Shown piece after piece: positions 47,200-59,230 of a DNA stretch of 64,000 nt. The position numbers and the translations under genes were made by a program. Each line of letters begins with the position of its first letter. The first letter of the stretch is position 1. This DNA comes from Carposina sasakii (lineage: Eukaryota; Arthropoda; Insecta; Lepidoptera; Carposinidae): assembly GCA_014607495.2 (NCBI GenBank), contig CP053160.1:13826001-13890000 (forward strand), written 5' to 3'. Under the pieces are notes generated by a model that had not been told where the DNA came from, did not search any database, and saw only the letters and a program-made list of their open reading frames with translations.

Positions 47200-50100
47200 C
47201 TAAAAATCTCTCATTTTTTCAATAACTTTATAATTACTACTCCTGCGTTCTGAATATAGTGGTGATATTCCGTTCTTGCTTTCATAACCTAGTGGCGACG
47301 AGCGAATACCGTTTTCAATATATTTAGAGCTTATTGGTTCGCCCTTGTATCCACGACGTTTGGTGATTGAGTTCACCTCCCGAGATTCAATAATTTCCTT
47401 ACCGCGACCATCTCTTGTAGGTAAAACTTTCTTGGACACCGTTTCTACAGTATCAGTAACACTGGGCCTCTCCGGGTCACCTGACCTGGTAGTGTATCTA
47501 TACGTCTCAGAATAGTTATCACTACTGTTGCTTCCTCTTCTGTGGGTTGGCGACTTTAATCTTGTTTCCAAACGTGAGACGTATGGACTGGTTTCCCTAT
47601 TAAGTGAATCAGTTTTGTATACCGGAATTTTACGCTCCTCTGATACCCGATCTTTGTAGAGAGGCGATGGAGTCCCGTATCTCGGGGACATTCTACTACC
47701 ATCAGATTCATCGTCGGCGTGCAATGTTTGATATAGATCTGGTGCTCGTTCTCGAAGACCTTTTAAGAATAATTTCTTTTTATCTGTCTCATCATAACTG
47801 GATTTATGGTACCCGTTTGAATGACCGTTAGTAACTGGTGTCGTTTTTCCGTATCTGGTGCCGAAAATTCCGTCCCGTCTACGTTCAGTTTCCCGTGAAA
47901 CAGCATCAGCGAGATCGCGCTGACTGCGATTGATGATAGAAACAATTCCAGGACTTTTCAGCTGCTCTGGAGTCTCATCAAGACGGGTTAGGTGGGGGTT
48001 TGACTTATACATTGTGGAGTAGTTACGGCTCATTCCGGAAGAGTATCGTGGATGTGTCTCCTGTTCAGGTGCGCCCATAGCAAAACTCTTGCTACGGTTA
48101 AGCGCTTTATACGTCCGCGCAGGTTTAGCAGGACCTGGGGGATATCCGTTAGTTTTGCCGTCAGGAGACGTTGTGACTTGGTGGGAGATATTCACAGCGC
48201 TGCTGGAACGTTTGCTGGGAGTGAGTCTATGCCAATATTTGTTGGAGCTAGGTTTTTCGGTGGTTTTCTCTTTGCGGTCGTGAAGCTTGCGCGGAAGTGT
48301 CTGCGCACTTCGTGAATAGTCTTCCTCGGTCTCGCTGTTGGGATTTAGCCGGCTGGTCGATTGACTGAGTCGTCCGAGTGTACTCGAGAATTGACCCCTG
48401 TAAAAAATAGAATGGGTATTCATTAAAATAAGCAGTTTACAAGATTTTATTGTCGTATCGTGATGCTTAGATGATCTGAACCCACGTAATCGTATTGTTA
48501 TCTGGGCGAAGTCGGCAAAAACTACCAAGCTGTATAGTTGGTAATTGGATTGAATGAGGGATCTGCGCCCACGCGTTGTTCTTTGTTTACTTGTATTAAA
48601 ACACCGGCAAAACATCATTATAGCAGCAAGAAATACGCCTCAACCTACATGATCTAAATATGCCAATGTTATAAATGATAATACCTATATAAATAAATTG
48701 CGCACTTATACTATATAAATATTGCGAACTTTGTTATAATTTCCTAATGGTAAGTTTATTACCATCTAATATCCTTATCCTATATTGAAATAGAAAGCTG
48801 GCAACTAGAGGCAAATTATCCTGGGACTATATAATAAGTGTAGCTAGAACAGAACGTTTCATTTGTTTAGGTTTCAGTAATTCTTTATTTTGTTTACACA
48901 CAAAAGAGTATTATTATTATTTACATTATACCTATAGATATGCCCTTTTACATACAGAAACTGTTCACTATCAATTTGTAACCTCGTATTTTTTACGAAA
49001 CGTTCTACCTTTTCTTAGCTTCAATTTTTCTTCCCAAGGAAGTTGACTACGAGTATACCCTTACTAAGTGATTCTATTTTACATGATTTCTTAGGGCATA
49101 TCTTAGACAGATTCATTACTTTGATCAATATACTAGAATAAATAAATATATACATATAGTTATTCTTCAATTACGTTTTACTTAACTTTTTTGTATAAGT
49201 GGGATTTTTAAGAGTTTAATTTTTCAGTCACACACAAAGTCAACTATTGCTTACTCAAAGAGCAATTCTTTGATTACATAAACAGTTTATTATGACTTAT
49301 ACATAACTATGGTTACCAATTTTTAATAAGCAGACTGCACCACACACAAACCTCAATGGTTTAAGTGGTGTTCCTGTTTCTTACACCGATATAATGATTG
49401 ATTGTAAAATAATAAATAAATAAAAATATATATAAAAAATGTCATATTAATGGAAACTAATCATTAACTAGATATAAATCTTAGTTGTTAGTAGGTAATT
49501 TTTGCTCCTTATTAATTTTATCTATCTATTCTAGCTCTAGTTTTTATGAAAAATAATTTATATCTTCGCCCACGCCTCCTGTCTATTTGTCACATTCCGT
49601 TGACAAACAAACCAACACCTAAACTAATTCGCACCTGTTGTTTTGTGACTCATGATATAAATATAAAGTTTATGAAACCAGCAAGTGGGATATTAAAATG
49701 AATTGAATACTTCTCGATTTTTTTCTTGGCTTATTTGCACTTATACGCTTACATATTATCACACCCGCAGTACTCTTTTATTATATTTTAACTTAGACCA
49801 AATTGTGATTGGAAGTGGGCTATATGAGGGTTATGCTATGAGTTGTCCAAGATGGAGTCAGTTGATTCAAATGATTCAATGTTTTAATTTTACCTCGGAA
49901 AGGCTAAATAGTCAATTCCTTTATGATACTACATATAGTAATTTACAGCTTGTTTTTAACATGACCGTAACTAACCGTAAAGTGTGTAAAAAGTATTGTA
50001 TAGCATGAAACACAGCTGGTAAAAGGTAAACAGTGATTAGTCATACAGTCATCATACAACAGGCACTGAGTCACTAGGCAAAGCTAAATAAGGGCTCTTG

Positions 50101-53100
50101 CGTATAAAACTTTATTTGCCATATCTAGAGATTGCCATGGACATATTATTCGAAAAAGGCTATAGATATGCCGGAACGATTGATTGACTGATAAACATGC
50201 GTATACTCATCATGAAATAGTTTCGGCATGTTATATAGTTTGTACTTTATGTCCCATAATATTTTTGCGTAGTATTTATTAAATTCGTAATTATGTCCCG
50301 AAACTGAGCCATATTTTATGTTGCAAATATTCCTATAAAGTGTGCACAGGCGAATTTATAATACTTTTAACATAAAATTTACTTTTTTCATACTTGCTTG
50401 CTCCACACGATATATATTATACCTATACAATACCCGTAGATATTATCAATCGGTGTCTTTAAGTAATAAAAATCTTAATGTTTCCTCAGAATATTTTAAA
50501 TAGAGCAGTATCTCAAATGAATTGTTAAAATTAGTCAAGAACAGAAATTTGCATAATTTGTATGCAAGTTGGTCAGTTGCAAAACTTTGCGTTTGAAAGT
50601 TAGCAAATTTCCTATTTCGGAGCACAACGACTTTCTTGTTCAAGTTAATTTTAGTCCTTACCTTTAAGGAAACTGTTACATAACATTTTAGTCCTAAAGT
50701 TTATTATTGTAGGCGCTACAGTGTATTGGTTTTGTTTTTAGTTGGTTATTTAAGAAAATAGATTGTTTACCTAGCTATATAGGTAGGTTGAAGGCGGTGA
50801 TCGCGAAATGGATAGACGTCTGGTCTCTAAGGATACACGTTGTACGATTGATCCTATTTATGGACTTGTAAACACTGAATTTCTTTCATGTACAGATTTA
50901 CATACATACAACCTCACGCCTATGTCTCATAGGAGTAGGGAGCGACTACAGAACTCCCTTTTGTACGCTCCAAATTTACCTCTTTCACCACGTCTACATG
51001 CATTTTATTCTTTGTAAAAGCATAATTTAAGATGTTGCAAATTGACCATAGGTAATTCTCGGGGATTCGACATTTTTAGATTATGTTCCCTTATGTGTTT
51101 GACACCGACTAACAGAGAACCTGAACCACTATCAAAGGTTGCCTTTTGTATCGGAACACGTTATATCAATAAAATACTGGTAATACGATAAATTCTTGTA
51201 ACTTGTTATGTTAATAAAAGTTACGATTTTTATGGTACGGGTATCATAATTAATGAAATTCCTAATATGCAGAAATAGTTTAAGTGCGTATTTGGTTAAT
51301 TTTCTAATATGGAACCAGTGATAAAATCCCACACATTGTCTCTATCATTTGCAAATTTCAATAATAAATTTATAACACTAGAGCCCTAGAGAATTGCCTA
51401 AAGTCTATGATAATAATCGAACAGGCTATATTAATTACCAACGTTTACATTCTGTATGTCCTGTAGGCGGAGACATTGATATGTTAATAGTAGAACAAGA
51501 TTCTATTTAAGGTTCAGGCGATCTCAATCTAAATGGATTATAAATATGACTTAATATTCAATCAAGTATGTGAATGCGGATGTTGACTTACCGCTCGCGG
51601 TGGTCACGGGCGTCGACAGCGGCGGCGCGACGAGAACTGCCCTCGTACTTGTGCTCACGGCCATAGATGCTGGGCGCGAAGGGGTCCTCGCCGAGGTAGT
51701 AACGGTGCGGGGGCGCGGGGGGCGATATCTCGCCGCTGTACTGCTTGTACGTGCGCGACGAGTGGTCCGGCGACGGCGAGCGGGAGTTCCTCCATCGCGC
51801 CTTCCGCTCCGCAGACGCGGACCTTATCTTCCCCACCAACTTTCTGATCGAGTTCCCGATTGCCGAGCCCACAGATTTTCGAGCCGGTGACGGACGCCGA
51901 CCGTTGTCTGCAAAGCGCGTTTTCTGATTTTGCTTGCGCTCGTCGCGATCCCGCCTCCGAGGCAGCGTGCGCTCTGAACTACCACGACGCTCCTGCGGGG
52001 GAGAGTAGTCCGGAGGGGGCTCTACTGCGCTCTCCTCGCGGCTGTCTCGAGAGCGACCCGAGTTCTCATTCCGAGAGGAGCTCCTGTATCCACTGTCATA
52101 GCGATGCTCCTCGGATAGCCGCTGCTTTAAGTGGCGCTTTCTCTCCGGAGCGACAGGTGGTCTGTAGTCGTCCTCGACGGACGGCTCACGGAAGGAGCGA
52201 TCTGTTTCCAAAGGCCGGAAGGGAGAACCGCGCGGCGGACTGTGCATTGTCGACGACGAGACGTAGGCGGAGTCGTCGCGCGAGGGCGGGTGACGTCGGC
52301 CGATCGGCGACGACCTTCCCTGCGGCGAGTCTCGCTTCCCGTACACGTGTCTGGGGGAGGACCCGTTTAGTCGGTCGTTGCTGGCGTAGGGCGATCGCAC
52401 AGCCGGCGGCGACGGCGACGAGCTGCGCGGTTCTGGCATCTTCGGCTTGCTGGCTCTGCGCTGTGACCAGTCCGCTACACCTTTGAAGTATCCACCTGTT
52501 CTGTTTTTCGGAGGAGCAACTCGTTCGTCAGACGGTGTTGATGAGTTAGTCTTACGGAGGACTCGATCGGCATAAACTGGCGGCGGTGGGTCGGATGAGG
52601 ATGTCTTCCCGTAGTAGCCTTCGTCCTCGACTGTCGTTTGCTTCTTCACATAGTAGCCGGTTTCCGGTCGGCGCCCGATTTCGTCCGCAATAGAGTCGTG
52701 TGAGGAACGGGACTCGCTGCCGAAGTGGCTCTCCAGCCACTTGGAGGTTTCTTTCTTGCGGGTTTCCTCCTCGATGTCGAAGTCGAGGGGTCGTTTGGAG
52801 TAATCCTTGTCGAGTTCTGGAAAGATAATTTAAATTAAATACTTTAAAAGGTGGTTAGCGGCGGCACGAGCGCACGCAACGCGAGTCGCTTCGGAGTGTA
52901 GCGTGTGGCCGCCGGCCATGGCGTAAGCGCTCAGTCAATAAGTTTGTCAAACTGTTGAAGGTCAATGCGATGCAAACATTAGACATCTTCTTAAACTATC
53001 AGGCAGTAGTAAAGCAAATTATTCACTGAATAATAATTTCTAGGTCACTTTGTGTAATGAAATGTTTCGCGCAACAAAACAAACAAAATTTGTAACAAAC

Positions 53101-56100
53101 GCAATACCTACCTAGGTAGCTATCTCTATTTTTGAGCATTAAACATCTACAATCTACATGCTACTCGTAGACTGCTAGAGGAATGAGTATAAAATAGATA
53201 ATATTGATAATCTAATTTCCTTAATATTTTTTCAGATTTAGCGTATCCAAATAAATCTATTTGAAGCAACAACAAAGGTATTATCACATAGGTAGGTACA
53301 AGGTGTCTTTAAATGTTTGAGTTGGTTTATTGAAAGGAATTATTTAGTCGGGAAATATATTTCATAGACGCATAATCTACGTGCATTTCTGCAAAAAAAA
53401 TGCCAACCTTACCAGAGTTATCTCTCAACTTCGGACCATTATATCTTAGAAACCAGACATTTCCCAGATATGTATCTAATTTATGGAGAAAAATGTTTGA
53501 GATGATGAGAACAATGCGTAGTACGGAAACGTTGACGAAGAAAAAACACAAAAACACTGCATATATAAACAAAAATCTCATGGGCCCATGTAAGTTGTTT
53601 CTGCAATTATTTTTCATTTTGACTAACTTTACACTTGTTCTTGAGGATTTTCCCGACGTTTTCATTCATCATCATCATTATCATCCATCATGAATTCAGA
53701 AATCATTTATTAAAGACAATGGCTGTATGGGCTTAGTTCCCCTTGCCTTTCCTTCGGGATAAACTAAACAAAAAAAAATAACCAAAAATCTTTTCACCAC
53801 ATTGATCCACGTTTGACCATAATCATAAATATTATATCCTAAATAGGTGTGCCAATGGTAGCTATTATGTACATTACATGTATTTTATTGATTTCGCTAT
53901 GGGATTTCAATAAAACGCACCATGGCCGACACCGTGCGCGCTCGACCTCCGCGCATGCGTAGGCTCAATGTCTCTCCTTTTGTGGATAACAGATGGACAG
54001 GCCTAAAACGTGTAAAGTAAACCCCTAAAGTGTTGAAGCGAAAACTATTTAAGCTAGGACTTGAGGTCGAATGTACCTATGTTTCAGAAATTGATGTTTA
54101 AATATTCGCATGTTATTATTTATGTACTTATAGGTATTATAAAAATCTGCAAAAATAATATTTTTTCATAAAAATTGTTTTTGCCAAGAACTTCAAAAAA
54201 AATTGTCCAAACCAATATATTCTCTAGCTGCCTTGCGAATAAATTCGTCCTTGTGGACTAATAATGTAAGTAGGTAAACCATTTCCGTACTCCCATTATA
54301 AGTACTCTTCTTCTATATCTTCTATCTATACATATAATAAAATTGTAGGTACATAACGGATCGATTTCGATGCAGTTTTCAGGAATATATTGTGAAGGTC
54401 CCACTTACCTTATAGGCTACTTTTTATCCCGGGAAAATGTTTTGTTCCCGGATAATTTCGACATTTTGTTTTTTCCGCAGTCCACGCGGACGAGTCGCAG
54501 GCGTCCAGTAGTATATAATATACATAATATAGTTGGGGAAACTATGGGTATGTATGCAAATTTTTTTAAATATGAAAAGCGTGAAGAGGTAAAGGTAGGC
54601 ATTTTTAATAAGTATTAGTTAGGATTGTCAACTACGCCGCATCGATGATTTATATATATGTATATATTATACATATATATAAATACTGAGATTAAATAAA
54701 GTTTGGGATAGGTAGAGCAATCATTATAATTAATATAGTGCTAGATTTATTAATTATGAAATTTATAATACACGACTGCGGAAATATCTGATATAATTAA
54801 GTAAACACTAAATACAATTAACTAGATATCATTTGCAAAACTACCTTCTGCTAACTAATACTGCTGGGAGATATCTTGGAAAGAAATAATCCTGCATTTC
54901 TACTTTTATTTAGTCTACATTATTTTTTTACCATAAAGAATAAAAGTACACTTGTCTGTTAGTTACTCGTGTGCGATATTTCACAATATATCCAATTTCG
55001 CCAACTTTACACACTTGTACTCTTGACTCCTACATATTGCACTACCAATATTAACCTCTCAAACTACGTTTCAGTATTAAAGTCCTGTGACAAAGGCGCT
55101 AGTGTCTATGCAACTCTAGCTTTGACGAACCATATTTCATTTAATTCTATTAAAATCCAGTAGACATCGTTATTTTTACAGCCTCTAGACATTCTGTATG
55201 AACAGGTGGATATGCACATAATAATAATGCTGTAGAAATATTGACGTTATTGCTATACTCTTAAAGATGTTTATAAAATCGAGTGTAGAATGATTTATTG
55301 TTTTATGATTCGCCTACGTAGTCTGCAGTTTAATTTAATTTTATGCTAAGTACTATAAAAAACTTAGTTTTTGTAGATAGAGGTTAAATGACTGATAATA
55401 ATAAATAACACATAATAAAATTTTTACACGACTTTGATATCAAAATGGATTGCCTGACTGATGAAAAAAAAATCTTTATTGCGTACTCTAAGATCAATTT
55501 TATCAAGATGATCCCAGACTTTCACGCCAACAAAAAGTTGATAAAAAGAATAGGAGCTGGCTTAGACAATCGGAATATTTCTAAAAATTATTTTCAAATC
55601 TGTAATTACTAGCTTTACCGACGACCTACCCGAAAAAACTTTTGGTAAATACGTAGGCAATAGTTAATAAATAACGCATTACTCGTATTTGACATCTATG
55701 GTAAAACATGCAACAAACACAGGAGACCTAAGATTAGTACCTATCTACCGTGTTATAACAAAAGGAGCAATTTGTCTCTGATCATGACTATGGGATCTCC
55801 TATTTTATTCTGCAGTTCTGACACGTGTGTATATGTATTACAAAAAAAAAACATTGTCTAAACTCTAAACTAAACGTTAAATAATTTTTACAGATATTCC
55901 AAACAAATTAATGTAAAATGTAATTTTTAAACTTTGTCTAACATTAGACGCTGTTTTGTAATAACACCCTTAATATTTCAATGTGAATAATTACTTATAT
56001 CACTTTAATATAGCCAAGAATGGTACAAAGTGAATGCGATAATCAAACTAACAAGTTGTCTTTATACGGTGTTCACGATTAATCTTAAAACATTCAGTAT

Positions 56101-59034
56101 TATCCAAGTATCATAGCTATTAATCCGCAACAATTCTGATCTTAAAGTCATATTAAACTAATTAATCCAAACATATATGCGATTAACGACTAGTTTCCTA
56201 ATACGGATGGATAGAATACTAATGGCTGGCGCCGTGGGTTGGAGGCATGTGCCGGGTACATAAATACATACCTACCATACATGTGAGAAATATGAAGTAA
56301 AACGGATTTCATATTTAGAATCGGCCCCCTTATTACCTAACTAGCAAAAGCAATAGCGGAAATTGTAAAAATTCACTGATTGCTTATCAAATTCGTATTA
56401 CATAAAATGAATTTCAACTGAATTTCAACGCGAATATTACTATCTACTTCTTTGCTGTTGCAAGAAACGTTAATCAGCCTGCGGTTAGGTTTAGTTAGCA
56501 AAGTGTAGTGATACATAATAAAAATACAAAAAATTAAATTTGTAAAACAGCAATGTTTTATCATACGGTAATAGATATAGCGCAGAAGCACAAATTAAAA
56601 AAATTCATTAAAACCATAAAATGCTAATCTACCAACTTGTGAATCGGTGCTAAAATATATTGCATTATTAATGTATCTACCTACCTACCTACCATTATTC
56701 CCGATAACTATAACTATCTACTTAGAATACTTATTTCTAGATCGGAGATCAATCAGAACACCGTACAAGGTCGAATGTCTCTTGAGTGACTTGACATAAT
56801 AATTACCCGCTACAATTTACATAATAAATAACAAACTGCAGTTTACTGGATATACAAGAATTTATGAGTAGATAAAATAACGAATAAATGCGGCCGTTTA
56901 ATTTTACCTTTTTAGTTTTACGGTATTCTGTGACTTTAGTCCTTTTTGTGATGTCGATTTATTGAAATAAATAGTTATTGCCATCTAGTCGTAGACATCA
57001 GAACTAATTTAGCTTTAAGATAACAGCGCCATCTACCAAATAACACAAACTTAAAAATGTTGCTTATATTCGCCAATAGATAGCGCTACATTTTAGTGCT
57101 TTATTTAGCTAATAGATGGCGTTACAAATGAGTCGCATTAACGCCATCTAGTGTCGAATAGCATCTATCTGGCATCTTAGGTTCCATAACTTACCGCTTT
57201 GTCGAAGGCGGCGCTGCCGTCGTATTCTTACGGATAAGCTGTCCCAATCATCTTCCATGTTAGGTCGGCCTTCACGTTCGGCTGGGATAAAAAAAAATCA
57301 GGCTCAGAATAACTTACTAATAATAACACTCTTTTCCATGTAAGTATATAAATTTCCTTCATTACCTATGAGTTGTTTATATAATATAGGTTTCCTGCAC
57401 AGCTGTATTGTGCGTTGTACTAAAATTATAATTACGTACCTTCTTCCGTGCGCGTTCTAGAATGCAGTTGTGTGCTGACGCGGAGTCCTCCCGCCATGAG
57501 GTCCGTCTTCTTCTCGAGGTCCACCCTCTTCCTCCGCTCCGTGCCTCCCGTCCTCTCCTCCAAACTCTTGTCGCTGGCTAGTGATCGAGCCTATTCACAA
57601 AATATTAAGATTAAACGTGATATCCGTCATTCCACCGTCCAATCAGTCTGAAACTCCCCAAACACCATTAAAATTATAATATTAATAATGGTACTTTTTA
57701 TGGCAAACTTAGTTATTTTACCTCGTCTTTATTCAATTCCTCGTCACCAAGTCGTTCTTGCTCCTTCGTGTGTTTCCTCTCCGTCACGATCGTGCCATCA
57801 GCTCGGAGCGCTCTTAACTCCCTCTGCGTATTAAAAAGGTGAATTTTACCTTAACAGTCTAGATTACTAACTTAGGGAGTCGGTAAAAATCTGTATTAAT
57901 TATGTCTACCTTAGTATGATACAACGGCGTGGTGCCGGCAGAGTAGAATTCGTACCACCCCATGTCTGCCCGTGGGTATCGTACGAGGCGATTAAGGGTT
58001 TCCGGGAGGTGGGCAGCAGCGCCTCCCGTATTAACAATATAGTCCAAAATACAAACTGCGGTCACCAACCCGCCTGCCCAGCGTGGTGACTATGGGCAAA
58101 TACCCCCCATGGCAGTCTTGTGGCGTGCCCTGGGGGAGGCCTACGTCCAGCAGTGGACTGCAATAGGCTGATGATGATGAGTATGATACTTATGTAACTT
58201 ATTTATATATTTCGATTTCATTATCATTCAAATCTTTAGAGTTAGGTAAACTGACTTAGCTGACCCTTTCGTGACTTAGCAAAACTAAATAATAAAATAA
58301 CCAATCCAATTCAATAATCCAACATATTAATTACACAGTAAACTAAGTAAGTATAATCTAAGTAAATGTACCAATAAGGCAAGTAGGTACAGCTGGCTAA
58401 AACTACGAGACTCGCAGGAAATGAATCCGAGCAGGTGGTCCGTGATGAATAGTTATTACGTAAGAGATAGCAATTAAATAACTACACTACCGCTGTTGCT
58501 ACTCGGAAATCCTTTTAGTTTTAATAAATTGGACACGAAGAAGAAGTTGCATTTCTGTAGATATCAGTTATTTAGTTGTTAAACATTATTGTGATGGACA
58601 TGACTTGTTTAAGATTGTGTGGCGAAAGGAAGACACCACTTTCGGAACTACTTTAATTATTTTTGTATGATTGATTTAAGATAGATACCTATTTATTACT
58701 ATGAATTTCGCGTCTAGGTTTCTGTCTATAAAGCTTGTGGACAGTAGATTGAACGGAAGCCCAATAGTTTGGGCCAATTTGGTCATAAACTTCTTATTTC
58801 ATATCACGTACCGTAACTACGAACGGAAGCCCAATAGTTTGGGCCAATTTGGTCATAAACTTCTTATTTCATATTACGTACCGTATCATCAGTGTTAATG
58901 ACAGTGTTGTAGCCGACGGTATCCTTAATGAGCTTAGGTCCACTCGGCACCAGCGCCAGGTGATGATCAGTCTGAGCCTTCAAAGCATCACGAATGTCCT
59001 CCTCAGAGGTTTCGTTCACTGCCGCTATCAAAGC
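47200..59034 (-). CDS. Large Ser/Arg-rich disordered protein, 3' six exons (971 aa visible, 5' end missing)
   Basis: I do not recognise this protein. Exons 58882-59034, 57722-57823, 57440-57590, 57195-57281, 51592-52816 and 47200-48397 all have AG/GT borders and consistent phase (2916 bases, ending TAG at 47200-47202). The first visible exon starts at an acceptor in phase 0, so more exons lie upstream or beyond the window. The visible N-terminal 180 residues are charged, with helix-like segments (AAVNETSEEDIRDALKAQ; RKRVDLEKKTDLMAGGL; LDFDIEEETRKKETSKWL). The remaining 790 are low complexity, rich in Ser, Arg, Pro, Tyr, with many S-P and R-x-x-S sites and one basic block (IRKLVGKIRSASAERKARWR) suited to membrane or filament binding. 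No enzyme domain or membrane segment is visible. A cytoskeletal or junction scaffold is a guess from composition only. Confidence 0.85.
48398..51591 (-). other. Intron of the Ser/Arg-rich gene (3.2 kb)
   Basis: Bounded by GTAAGT at 51586-51591 and CAG at 48398-48400, both read on the minus strand. AT-rich; a plus-strand open frame at 49703-50008 lacks any family signature. No nested gene is supported. Confidence 0.7.
53290..53690 (+). repeat. Dispersed repeat family A, diverged copy 3
   Basis: Shares with 22430-22600 the blocks AACTTCGGACC.TATAT.TTAG, GAAACC..ACA.TTCCCAG and GGAGAAAAATG; with 27915-28000 (inverted) the block TAACTTTACACTTGTTCTTG. It therefore links the two other partial copies into one family. 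Confidence 0.7.
54318..54513 (+). repeat. Dispersed repeat family B, copy 3
   Basis: GATTTCGATGCAGTTTTCAG, ATAGGCTACTTTTTATCCCG and the end CCGCAGTCCACGCGGACG, GTCGCAGGCGTCCAGTAGTA match the copies at 12832-13323. Confidence 0.78.
56980..57150. promoter_or_regulatory. Cluster of five CTCF-like core motifs in an intron
   Basis: TAGATGGC-R cores, matching the known CTCF consensus core YAGRKGGCR, occur at 56980-56988 (minus), 57027-57035 (minus), 57077-57085 (plus, one mismatch), 57113-57121 (plus) and 57142-57150 (minus). They lie 43-170 bases upstream, on the plus strand, of the low end of the exon at 57195-57281. Binding is not shown; the motif is also frequent in lepidopteran repeats. Confidence 0.5.
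57925..58182 (+). repeat. RTE-derived 3' unit, copy 3 (longest), in an intron
   Basis: Starts near GGTGCCGGCAGAGTAGAATT and ends TGCAGTCC reverse block GCAGTGGACTGCAATAGGCT followed by GATGATGATGAG, a triplet microsatellite tail like that of the RTE LINE at 6922. It is a non-autonomous unit using the RTE 3' end. Confidence 0.82.
58751..58890. repeat. 70-bp tandem duplication spanning a splice donor
   Basis: Two copies, 58751-58820 and 58821-58890, differ at only a few positions. The second copy contains the true 5' splice site (minus strand ACG|GTACGT at 58881/58882) of the exon 58882-59034; the first copy holds a second GTACGT 70 bases downstream in the transcript. Confidence 0.93.
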
Positions 59035-59230
59035 CTGCAACAATAAAAAAAAATAGTTTTAAAAATAATTTGTTATCAACCTTTTTTCAAGAAGACGTCA
59101 ATCAAATATCCATTTATTTTTTATACATCACGAATACGTCAAAAAGTTCATGTCATTAGTTTAAATGCTATCAAAATGTTTAATTCTATGGCAAAATGAA
59201 TTATAATATTCGACTATAAATGCGGTTGTA

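Larger units (their letters stand above)
52817..57194 (-). other. Intron of the Ser/Arg-rich gene (4.4 kb) with repeats and GC-rich islands
   Basis: Contains two GC-rich islands (52852-52930 and 53925-53990), a family A repeat (53290-53690), a family B repeat (54318-54513) and, at its 5' end, a cluster of CTCF-like motifs. No exon within it could be placed with confidence. Confidence 0.7.

Noticed and set aside
51570..52486. Long plus-strand open frames of 106 and 208 codons over 51.6-52.5 kb
   Set aside because: They are antisense shadows of the GC-rich, Ser/Arg-rich exon 51592-52816, which has splice sites and phase support on the minus strand.
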